6,299 bases of DNA from Chitinophagaceae bacterium (lineage in GTDB: Bacteria; Bacteroidota; Bacteroidia; Chitinophagales; Chitinophagaceae): NCBI GenBank assembly GCA_026785745.1, contig JAJAZO010000410.1:1-6299 (forward strand), given 5' to 3'. This document shows, piece by piece, positions 1 through 4,944 of the stretch; positions within the stretch are counted from its first letter, which is position 1, and every line of letters begins with the position of its first letter. Made by a program: the position numbers and the translations under genes. The notes beneath the pieces were generated by a model. It was not told the DNA's origin. It saw only the letters and a list, made by a program, of their open reading frames with translations, and did not search any database.

Positions 1-546
1 GTAGGAGTGAACCTGCTGCGGGAAGGATTAGACTTACCGGAAGTTTCCTTAGTTGCTATTCTGGATGCAGACAAAGAAGGTTTTCTCCGCAATGAAAAAT
101 CATTGACGCAAACTGCCGGAAGAGCAGCAAGAAATGTAAACGGCCTTGTGATCTTTTATGCGGATAAGATGACCGACAGTATGCAGAAAACGATCAATGA
201 AACTAATCGACGCCGGGAAAAACAAGTTGCTTTTAATATAGAACATGGCATTACTCCAACGACAGTTATAAAATCAACCAAAGAAGTGTTTGCACAAACT
301 TCTGTATTGGATATTAAAGGATATGACCCGGCTAATCCTTATGCCATTGCCCCGGATGAAGACATGATAACGGTGGCTGCTGAAGAACAGGCTGAATATA
401 AAACCATACCACAAACGGAAAAAGCCCTTTCAAAAATTAAAAAAGAGATGGAAAAGGCAGCGAGGGATCTGGATTTTATGGAGGCGGCAAGGCTGAGGGA
501 TGAAATGTTTTTGTTGCAGAAACAGTTGGAAGAAATGAAGAAATAG
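1..546 (+). CDS. uvrB: UvrABC system protein B (excinuclease subunit), C-terminal part
   Basis: UvrB is the DNA-damage-verifying helicase-like subunit of nucleotide excision repair; it is loaded by UvrA and recruits UvrC for incision. The reading frame is open from base 1, so the gene begins outside the window and about 490 N-terminal residues are missing, judged against a usual length near 670. Visible residues 4-30 ([20 protein letters not shown] and onward) form helicase motif [10 protein letters not shown] at 37-45 is motif VI, with the arginines that contact ATP. The next part, to about residue 98, includes the conserved [10 protein letters not shown] and NIEHGITP stretches. Residues about 143-178 form the UVR coiled-coil motif that binds UvrC. 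The C-terminus appears complete, ending in EEMKK before TAG. The next gene starts 42 nt downstream on the same strand. No terminator hairpin is visible between them. Confidence 0.97.
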   Translation, partial: VGVNLLREGLDLPEVSLVAILDADKEGFLRNEKSLTQTAGRAARNVNGLVIFYADKMTDSMQKTINETNRRREKQVAFNIEHGITPTTVIKSTKEVFAQTSVLDIKGYDPANPYAIAPDEDMITVAAEEQAEYKTIPQTEKALSKIKKEMEKAARDLDFMEAARLRDEMFLLQKQLEEMKK

Positions 547-588
547 AAACCCTGTTTTCCCCTTTTTCCCATTAATTTCAAAGAGGTT

Positions 589-906
589 ATGCGTCAGGCT
601 CTACTCTTGATATTGATTCTTATCTTTTCCCGGAAACTTACCTTTTCCCAGCAAGCCAAATTAATATTACCTATCGGACATACTTTAAGTGTACAGTTGG
701 CTCACTATAGCCCCTACAATAAATTAATTCTAACCGCCTCTTCTGACCACAGTGCTAAAGTATGGGATGCAGTAACAGGCACCCTGCTTTATACAATTGC
801 AGGGCATACTGATGCTATACTATCAGCTGAGTTTAGCCCAAACGGAAAACGTATAGCAACAGCAATTGTAGTTACATACTTTTTCATATCTATATTATTG
901 TTTTAA
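589..906 (+). pseudogene. Truncated secreted WD40-repeat protein (N-terminal remnant)
   Basis: The 105-residue frame starts at ATG 589, with the purine-rich AAGAGG (581-586) just upstream. Residues 1-20 look like a signal peptide: MRQ, a Leu/Ile-rich core, then TFS|QQ as a likely cleavage point, so export is expected. Residues 29-60 form one WD40 blade, with GH at 30-31 and an AKVWD end at 56-60. A second blade begins with GH at 72-73 and FSPNGKRIATA at 82-92, where the family would continue with Ser-x-Asp-x-Thr and a WD dipeptide. Instead, from base 865 the frame turns AT-rich and encodes a hydrophobic tail ending at TAA 904-906. No other frame downstream restores WD40 sequence. WD40 proteins need about seven blades, so this product should not fold as a propeller. 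Full-length relatives in this phylum are long repeat proteins, some with a caspase-like domain. I infer a remnant left by deletion or recombination; a short expressed protein cannot be excluded. Confidence 0.7.
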
Positions 907-909
907 TTA

Positions 910-945
910 GTCACTTGCCTGCCTGTCGGCAGACAGGTAAGTGGC
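910..945. repeat. Near-perfect palindrome, REP-like intergenic hairpin
   Basis: Arms 912-927 and 928-943 pair over 16 positions with one mismatch (C922 against A933) and two G-T pairs. The core is CCTGTCGGCAGACAGG. One more G-C pair and one wobble extend it to 910-945. Neither side is followed by a T-run, so it does not look like a normal intrinsic terminator, although it sits between convergent genes. Cores of this CTGCC/GGCAG type recur in intergenic DNA of Bacteroidota as I recall them, so a REP-like repeat is my best reading. It lies 4 nt after the stop of the broken WD40 frame and about 45 nt after the point where homology is lost. Confidence 0.65.
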
Positions 946-1010
946 CGTAAATATTCATTACCGGTTAGTCAGGGCTACTTATGGCTCATTTCAGAAAAAT
1001 AACTTAAGTG

Positions 1011-1610
1011 TTAACGAATTTTTTGTTGCAGCAATTCTTTTACTCCGCCAAACCATTCGGTCTTTAAGATACTTAAAATAATACTGTCCCTTCTTCCGCC
1101 CTGTTCGGTAGGCATGTGATTGCGGAGAATGCCTTCTTCCACACAGCCGATAGCTTTCATGGCAGCAACGCTTTGGGCATTATTAGCATCAGCCCGGAAT
1201 TCTAAACGTTCCATTCCCCATTCTTCAAAAACATAAGTCGCCAATAGTAATTTGCAGTACCGGTTTAATCCTGTTTGTTGAAAATCTTTACCATACCAGG
1301 TATAGCCAAGCTGTGTGGTAAGCCAGGGTTGTTGTATATCATAAAACCGGGTGCTGCCAGCATAGCGGTTTGCTTTTTTATCAAATACGATAAACGGGTA
1401 TTCTTTCTTATCGTTCAGGTTTTTTACGGCGGTTGCAATATAGTTTCGCAAGTTTTCTTCACCGGCAGCCGTTACTAAACCGATCTTCCATATCTCCGGT
1501 TCGTTTAATGAAAATGGCAGCAGGTTGTCAAAATCATTTTCCTCTATTGGACGGAGCAATACTCTTTCGTTTTCGAGAACGGGTTGTTGTTGGAAAATAT
1601 CATGTGTCAT
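1011..1610 (-). CDS. GNAT family N-acetyltransferase (RimJ/RimL-like, Acetyltransf_3)
   Basis: The 199-residue protein has the layout of RimJ/RimL-type acetyltransferases, which move acetyl from acetyl-CoA to an amine on a protein N-terminus or small molecule in the cytoplasm. Residues 12-22 (LENERVLLRPI) match the usual first strand. The region 102-122 (GYTWYGKDFQQTGLNRYCKL) is the acetyl-CoA loop and helix, with QQTGLN standing for the Q/R-x-x-G-x-A/G signature. Residues 135-165 (RLEFRADANNAQSVAAMKAI and onward) are the conserved C-terminal strand and helix. The RRDSIILSILKTEW end at 173-186 is also typical. The ATG lies 2 nt after the DUF433 stop, so the gene is probably the last of the murA operon and translationally coupled. 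No Shine-Dalgarno is visible. It is longer than TacT/AtaT-type toxin acetyltransferases (about 160-175 residues), so a toxin role is not the default. The substrate is unknown. Confidence 0.9.
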   Translation of the reverse strand: MTHDIFQQQPVLENERVLLRPIEENDFDNLLPFSLNEPEIWKIGLVTAAGEENLRNYIATAVKNLNDKKEYPFIVFDKKANRYAGSTRFYDIQQPWLTTQLGYTWYGKDFQQTGLNRYCKLLLATYVFEEWGMERLEFRADANNAQSVAAMKAIGCVEEGILRNHMPTEQGGRRDSIILSILKTEWFGGVKELLQQKIR

Positions 1611-1612
1611 AA

Positions 1613-1822
1613 TTATATGAATCTTGAATTCTCAGATGCAAAGTACAAACATGCCTGTATTGCTCTTAAATCAATTCTCGGATAAGCTTTTAATATTGCA
1701 TCAGTATTATGGCCAGCCCCAAGCTTCTCAAGAATAAGAAAAACAGGAATTCTTGTTCCTTTTATAACCGCTTTTCCAAACAAAATTTTTGGATTAAACT
1801 CTATGTATCTTTTCCAATTCAT
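1613..1822 (-). CDS. DUF433 domain protein (VapB45-type antitoxin-like)
   Basis: This 69-residue protein spans a whole DUF433 domain. It opens with IEFNPKILFGKAVIKGTRIPV (residues 7-27), matching the family signature of Asn/Asp-Pro, then Gly-Lys-Pro-Val-Ile-x-Gly-Thr-Arg-Ile-Pro-Val. ILEKLGAGHNTDAILKAYPRID (30-51) is the helix-turn-helix-like part, and IQACLYFA (55-62) the last helix. DUF433 proteins are usually antitoxins encoded just before a PIN-like DUF5615 toxin; no such toxin gene is present here. The ATG overlaps the murA stop as ATGA (1819-1822), which suggests coupled translation, and the acetyltransferase follows after 2 nt. Its role may be as a solitary DNA-binding regulator, an orphan antitoxin, or a partner of the acetyltransferase; the sequence alone cannot decide. 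Confidence 0.88.
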   Translation of the reverse strand: MNWKRYIEFNPKILFGKAVIKGTRIPVFLILEKLGAGHNTDAILKAYPRIDLRAIQACLYFASENSRFI

Positions 1823-3129
1823 CCTTCAATCCTTTTTATATCAGCCCCTAATTTTTTTAATCGCCCATCAATATCCTGGTAGCCCCTGTCTATTTGTTCA
1901 ATGTTTTGAATAATACTTTTTCCTTCTGCGCTAAGAGCGGCAATCAGTAACGCTACTCCTGCACGGATGTCAGGACTACTCATCGTAATGCCTCTCAGCA
2001 TTTGTTCTCTTTCCAAACCAATTACTACGGCACGGTGCGGATCGCAAAGAACAATTCTTGCTCCCATATCAATCAGCTTATCAACAAAGAACAAACGGCT
2101 TTCAAACATTTTCTGGTGAATGAGTACAGAGCCTTTGGCTTGTGTGGCTGTCACTAAAACAATACTTAACAAATCAGGTGTAAACCCCGGCCAGGGATTA
2201 TCGTAGATGGTCATTACCGAGCCATCAAGGAAAGTTTGTATTTCATAACTCTCTTGTGATGGAATATGAATATCATCACCAATAAAATTCATTTGTATGC
2301 CAAGCTGTTGAAATTTTTCCGGGATGATACCAAGATGTTCAATGCCTGCGCCTTTAATGGTGATATCACTTTGCGTCATTGCTGCAAGGCCAATGAAAGA
2401 ACCGACTTCAATCATATCGGGCAACATGCGGTGTTCGGTACCGCCGAGATAATCTACTCCTTCAATCGTTAGCATATTACTACCAATACCGGTAATCTTT
2501 GCACCCATTTTATTCAGCATCCTGCATAGTTGTTGAATATATGGCTCGCAGGCGGCATTATAAATAGTGGTAGTGCCTTTTGCCATAGAGGCTGCCATTA
2601 CAATGTTGGCAGTACCGGTAACGGATGGCTCATCTAATAAAAGATTAGTTCCTTTCAGGTTGGGAGATTCTAAATGAAAGAAACCATCTTCATCATGATA
2701 CGTAAAAGTGGCACCGAGTTTTTCAAATCCGATAATATGTGTATCTAATCGTCGTCTTCCTATTTTATCACCGCCAGGCTTTGGAATAAAAGCTTTTTTA
2801 AATCTTGCCAGCATTGGTCCGGCCAGCATAACAGAGCCTCTTAGTTTTCCGCTTTTCTTTTTGTAGGCTTCGCTGTGCAGGTAATCAACATTTACTGTAC
2901 CCGCCTGAAAAGTACAGGTATTGCGATTGGTTCGTTCCACTTTCACATTCATTTCACCCAGCAGTTCTATCAGCAGGTTTACGTCAATGATGTCAGGAAT
3001 ATTAGTAATGGTAACTTTTTCTGGTGTGAGTAGTACGGCACTTATAATTTGCAGGGCTTCATTCTTGGCTCCTTGCGGAATAATTTCTCCCTGTAGTTTT
3101 TTACCTCCTTTTACTTCAAATGAATGCAT
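1819..3129 (-). CDS. murA: UDP-N-acetylglucosamine 1-carboxyvinyltransferase MurA (Asp-type active site)
   Basis: MurA transfers enolpyruvyl from phosphoenolpyruvate to UDP-GlcNAc in the cytoplasm, the first committed step of peptidoglycan synthesis. The 436-residue protein is full length (E. coli MurA has 419) and has the two-lobed EPSP-synthase-like fold. Visible conserved sites are Lys22 in QGAKNEAL, Arg126 in the active-site loop, Asp319 in FTPDLL (the general base, Asp305 of E. coli), Arg345, Arg389 in DIRAG and Arg415 in DRGYQDID. The loop residue equivalent to E. coli Cys115, the fosfomycin target, is Asp121 in PGGDKIGRRRLD (codon GAT at 2769-2767). The Asp form is catalytically active and fosfomycin-insensitive in other bacteria. 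The start gives the family-like SFEVKGG N-terminus; no Shine-Dalgarno is present, as is common in this phylum. It leads an operon with DUF433 and GNAT genes and has its own promoter after the DUF4290 terminator. Confidence 0.97.
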   Translation of the reverse strand: MHSFEVKGGKKLQGEIIPQGAKNEALQIISAVLLTPEKVTITNIPDIIDVNLLIELLGEMNVKVERTNRNTCTFQAGTVNVDYLHSEAYKKKSGKLRGSVMLAGPMLARFKKAFIPKPGGDKIGRRRLDTHIIGFEKLGATFTYHDEDGFFHLESPNLKGTNLLLDEPSVTGTANIVMAASMAKGTTTIYNAACEPYIQQLCRMLNKMGAKITGIGSNMLTIEGVDYLGGTEHRMLPDMIEVGSFIGLAAMTQSDITIKGAGIEHLGIIPEKFQQLGIQMNFIGDDIHIPSQESYEIQTFLDGSVMTIYDNPWPGFTPDLLSIVLVTATQAKGSVLIHQKMFESRLFFVDKLIDMGARIVLCDPHRAVVIGLEREQMLRGITMSSPDIRAGVALLIAALSAEGKSIIQNIEQIDRGYQDIDGRLKKLGADIKRIEG

Positions 3130-3187
3130 GTTGGTTGATTAGTTAATTGGATAATCAGGCAATTCAATAATTTTCTCTTTGTCTTTG

Positions 3188-3220
3188 CAAAGTAAATGCA
3201 AAGTGAAGTGGGGGCAATAA
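3188..3220 (-). promoter_or_regulatory. Candidate murA promoter (Bacteroidota type)
   Basis: Read on the minus strand, TTATTG (3220-3215) acts as the -33 element. It is followed after 19 nt by TTACTTTG (3195-3188), which matches the Bacteroidota -7 consensus TAnnTTTG at 7 of 8 positions. The expected transcript start, about 5-7 nt further on, gives a murA leader of roughly 50 nt. The -33 element abuts the T-run of the upstream terminator. Assigned by motif and spacing only. Confidence 0.5.
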
Positions 3221-3221
3221 A

Positions 3222-3254
3222 AAAAGGTTGATTAGAAAACCTAATCAACCTTTT
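3222..3254 (-). terminator. Intrinsic terminator of the DUF4290 gene
   Basis: A perfect 14-bp stem is formed by 3222-3235 and 3241-3254 around a 5-nt loop. Read on the minus strand it is AAAAGGTTGATTAG, loop GTTTT, CTAATCAACCTTTT, and the T-run continues past the stem. It begins about 20 nt after the DUF4290 stop codon. The A-tract on the other side means it could also stop plus-strand transcription. It separates the DUF4290 gene from murA, which has its own promoter directly after. Confidence 0.88.
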
Positions 3255-3273
3255 AATTATTTTAACGCTTATC

Positions 3274-3969
3274 TTAATACCGCTTCTTCTGGTAACCACC
3301 ACCGCCCCGGTTATCTCTTCCATCATTTCGACGACCGCCACCACCACCGCTACCGCCACGTTGCTGGTATTTACCACCACCGGGCCGTTTTCCATAGCTG
3401 CCCCTGTTGTCCCGTCCTTCCTGTTGGGGACGGAAAGCTTTTACATACGGCGTATTAGTAAATGTAAGTTGGCCATTAGTAATACCGCTTAATTCACTTT
3501 GTATAGCATCATCATGTACAATCTCTTTGTGCCAGTTGTTATAAGCCAGTTTCATGTAGTAAGCAATGGCATTGGCAAAGCCTAATTTTTTCTCCGGGTT
3601 TTCTTCTTTCAGTGCTTTATCAATTATCACTTCCAGGTTCTTTCCAAGATGCAATAATTTAGGTTGCCGTTTTGGATAAGGCAAAGGATCAGGTTTTGCC
3701 TTCAGTGTTTCCCGGGTTGGTATAGGATAAGGTGATTTTACATCGAGTGTAAAATCAGAGATAAGAAATAAATGATCCCACAGTTTATGCCGGAAATCTT
3801 CCACATTCTTTAAATGCGGATTCAAAAACCCCATCAGTTCAATAACAGCCTGTGCATTTCTTTGACGGCGTTCCGGCTCTTCAATGGTCATAATATGCTC
3901 CACCATCTTTTGCACATGGCGGCCATATTCTCTCATCGTCAAATGGTTTCTTGTGGTATTGTACTCCAT
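3274..3969 (-). CDS. DUF4290 domain protein with Gly/Arg-rich C-terminal tail
   Basis: The 231-residue protein begins MEYNTTRNHLTMREYGRHVQ, the typical N-terminus of DUF4290, a Bacteroidota family of unknown function. The domain covers about residues 1-180 and includes IEEPERRQRNAQAVIELMG, FRHKLWDHLF and YYMKLAYNNWHKE. Residues 185-231 are low complexity: by my count 18 Gly and 9 Arg in 47, plus Asn, Gln, Lys and Tyr. GRDNRG occurs twice (185-190 and 217-222). Such RGG-like tails often bind RNA, which is inference here. The open frame extends upstream to 4101, but that part is unlike the family. A -7 box at 3997-3990 places the transcript start near 3983, which would leave ATG 3984-3982 (MDVDN) without a leader. 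I therefore prefer ATG 3969-3967. I recall DUF4290 genes commonly lying next to murA in this phylum, which fits. No signal peptide is seen. Confidence 0.92.
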   Translation of the reverse strand: MEYNTTRNHLTMREYGRHVQKMVEHIMTIEEPERRQRNAQAVIELMGFLNPHLKNVEDFRHKLWDHLFLISDFTLDVKSPYPIPTRETLKAKPDPLPYPKRQPKLLHLGKNLEVIIDKALKEENPEKKLGFANAIAYYMKLAYNNWHKEIVHDDAIQSELSGITNGQLTFTNTPYVKAFRPQQEGRDNRGSYGKRPGGGKYQQRGGSGGGGGRRNDGRDNRGGGGYQKKRY

Positions 3970-3989
3970 ATTATCTACATCCATAAGGA

Positions 3990-3997
3990 CAAATGTA
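3990..3997 (-). promoter_or_regulatory. -7 promoter box of the DUF4290 gene
   Basis: On the minus strand this reads TACATTTG, an exact match to the Bacteroidota -7 consensus TAnnTTTG, ending 20 nt before the chosen ATG. No convincing TTG -33 element lies at the right distance upstream, where the sequence is a GACTTC-rich, nearly tandem stretch. The box fixes the probable start of the DUF4290 gene. Confidence 0.55.
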
Positions 3998-4144
3998 GAG
4001 AAAGAAGTCCGAAGTCGGAAGCCTGGGGCTGAAAACCTGTTTAGACTAAAGCGTTTGATGTTCTTTTGAGTGGTAATATTCTGGCGATTTGATAAAATCA
4101 AAAATCTCAGAAAACTCCGGAAAGCAAGGGCTGTGTGTTGGAAT

Positions 4145-4231
4145 GTCCCTTTAGAGGTTAAAACATAAGTAGAATTATGGAAATGCTAACCAAACTCAGC
4201 AATAGCGGAGTAGTAAGCCCCTTTAGGGGTT
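4145..4231. repeat. Two imperfect copies of a CCCTTTAG-type intergenic repeat
   Basis: GTCCCTTTAGAGGTT (4145-4159) and GCCCCTTTAGGGGTT (4217-4231) agree at 13 of 15 positions and are 72 nt apart. The second continues as GGGG and forms a small CCCC-TTTA-GGGG hairpin. Sequences of this CCCCAACCCCTAAAGGGG form are, as I recall, scattered between genes in many Bacteroidota genomes. Function unknown. Confidence 0.5.
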
Positions 4232-4240
4232 GGGGTAAAG

Positions 4241-4268
4241 AAAGGGGCCCCGAACCTGGGCCCCTTTT
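4241..4268 (-). terminator. GC-rich hairpin, possible terminator of the small gene at 4404-4670
   Basis: Arms AAAGGGGCCC (4241-4250) and GGGCCCCTTT (4258-4267) pair perfectly over 10 bp with a 7-nt loop. Both sides carry short T-runs: TTTT on the plus strand and TTTCTTT on the minus strand. It lies about 135 nt beyond the stop of the minus-strand gene at 4404-4670, the only nearby transcript that would run into it. The strand and function are inferred. Confidence 0.5.
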
Positions 4269-4403
4269 ACAAGCCACCATCCTCTTCCACCTAAGAGGTC
4301 GTTTAAAGAAAAGTTGATTCATAGAGTACAGATGTCCCGTTACGTCCACATAAACCCCCTGAATAATTCATTTTCCCCGGCGTAACGTGGCTCACTGCCA
4401 GCA

Positions 4404-4670
4404 CTACTCATCAGACTTTTCTATTGTTTTATTTAGTACAGCATATTGCTGTGTTGTATGAATCAGTACAAAATATTTTCTGGCTGATATGTTATCAAAT
4501 TTGATACCAGCCCGGTTATTATGTGGATAAGTGATTGTATCAAATTGTTCTGTTGAATTTTTGATTGTTATGTATGCAACAGGATTGTCATTTTTATTAA
4601 TGTGTAAGAAACAGGCTTGGGTAATAGCAGCGGCCAATGCAATCTGCGAATCGGGATAAACGTTTTTCAT
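4404..4670 (-). CDS. Small hypothetical protein (88 aa)
   Basis: I do not recognise this family. The 88-residue product starts MKNVYPDSQIALAAAITQAC and ends NKTIEKSDE. A short hydrophobic helix-like stretch (residues 10-23) contains too few apolar residues in a row for a clear membrane segment. Residues 31-73 alternate as in beta strands (VAYITIKNST, ARKYFVLIHTTQQYAVL). The N-terminus lacks a basic signal-peptide start, so a cytoplasmic protein is more likely. No Shine-Dalgarno is seen, but a plausible promoter lies upstream, a hairpin downstream, and no competing frame covers the same bases. It stands alone and is divergent from the glycosyltransferase gene. The amino-acid make-up is ordinary, which favours a real gene, but support is moderate. 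Confidence 0.5.
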   Translation of the reverse strand: MKNVYPDSQIALAAAITQACFLHINKNDNPVAYITIKNSTEQFDTITYPHNNRAGIKFDNISARKYFVLIHTTQQYAVLNKTIEKSDE

Positions 4671-4707
4671 AAGCTACAGTTTTAAGTATTCCATTAATTC
4701 CACGGTA

Positions 4708-4738
4708 TAAAAGTAGAGCAGCTGCTGATAGCAATCAA
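4708..4738 (-). promoter_or_regulatory. Candidate promoter of the 88-aa gene
   Basis: On the minus strand, TTG (4738-4736) is followed after 20 nt by TACTTTTA (4715-4708), which matches TAnnTTTG at 7 of 8 positions. It ends 37 nt before the ATG at 4670. Assigned on motif and spacing only; the region is AT-rich, so a chance match is possible. Confidence 0.3.
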
Positions 4739-4884
4739 TTGTACTACTGCTCGTTTTTACAACCGGTATTTAATGAATATCCACAGAAAATGTTCCTGTG
4801 TTTTTCTGAAATGGACAGGTAGTAAAACAAGGAAGTAAAAGGAACGAAAAAAGGAATCTTTTACTGCGTAAATACTACAACCAA

Positions 4885-4892
4885 TACCTTTG
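4885..4892 (+). promoter_or_regulatory. -7 promoter box of the glycosyltransferase gene
   Basis: TACCTTTG is an exact TAnnTTTG match, 52 nt before the ATG at 4945. A weak -33-like TTTTA lies about 20 nt upstream (near 4859-4863). It gives the glycosyltransferase gene its own transcript, divergent from the small gene at 4404-4670. Confidence 0.5.
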
Positions 4893-4927
4893 CCTGCCCT
4901 GCTGCTTACTAATTAAATCAGTATGGT

Positions 4928-4934
4928 AGGAAGG
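4928..4934 (+). promoter_or_regulatory. Shine-Dalgarno site deciding the glycosyltransferase start
   Basis: AGGAAGG lies 10 nt before ATG 4945-4947. An upstream ATG at 4923-4925 precedes this site and is in another frame, so ATG 4945 is the supported start. Clear Shine-Dalgarno sites are otherwise rare in this window. Confidence 0.55.
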
Positions 4935-4944
4935 GCCTGCATAC

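Larger units (their letters stand above)
3998..4403. other. Intergenic stretch without a convincing gene
   Basis: This roughly 400-nt stretch separates the DUF4290 promoter from the small gene at 4404-4670. The open frame on the minus strand at 4158-4349 runs straight through repeats and a GC-rich hairpin, and its product (LPQPLKGLTTPLL and onward) looks like translated intergenic repeat. Contents: near-tandem GAAGTCC/GAAGTCG/GAAGCCT heptamers at 4004-4024, two imperfect repeat copies at 4145-4159 and 4217-4231, and a hairpin at 4241-4268. A 7-nt inverted pair CGTTACG/CGTAACG lies at 4338-4344 and 4381-4387. I see no tRNA or known RNA. Confidence 0.6.

Noticed and set aside
1011..1610. GNAT gene as a TacT-like toxin
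   Set aside because: Length and motifs fit RimJ/RimL-type acetyltransferases better, and the preceding protein is not of the ribbon-helix-helix type. Kept only as a hypothesis in the findings.
3228..3458. Plus-strand open frame rich in His and Arg
   Set aside because: It is the shadow of the Gly-rich tail codons of the DUF4290 gene on the other strand and begins inside the terminator.
3970..4101. N-terminal extension of the DUF4290 frame up to ATG 4101
   Set aside because: The extra 44 residues do not resemble the family N-terminus, and an exact -7 promoter box (3990-3997) falls inside this part.
4241..4268. Possible tRNA T-arm on the minus strand (GGTTCGGG)
   Set aside because: No anticodon arm, D-arm or acceptor stem can be drawn around it; the sequence is better explained as a hairpin.
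4158..4349. 63-residue minus-strand open frame in the intergenic stretch
   Set aside because: It runs through the GC-rich hairpin and both repeat copies, its product is the translation of repeat sequence, and it has no recognisable domain or start signal.
4716..4758. Possible terminator: GAGCAG paired with CTGCTC followed by TTTTT
   Set aside because: The stem is only 6 bp with a 25-nt loop, and no plus-strand gene upstream would use it.
4782..4808. Two alternative short hairpins (CACAG/CTGTG and CAGAAAA/TTTTCTG), resembling an attenuator
   Set aside because: The stems are 5 and 7 bp, they lie upstream of the predicted promoter of the glycosyltransferase gene, and no leader peptide or ligand-binding fold is visible.
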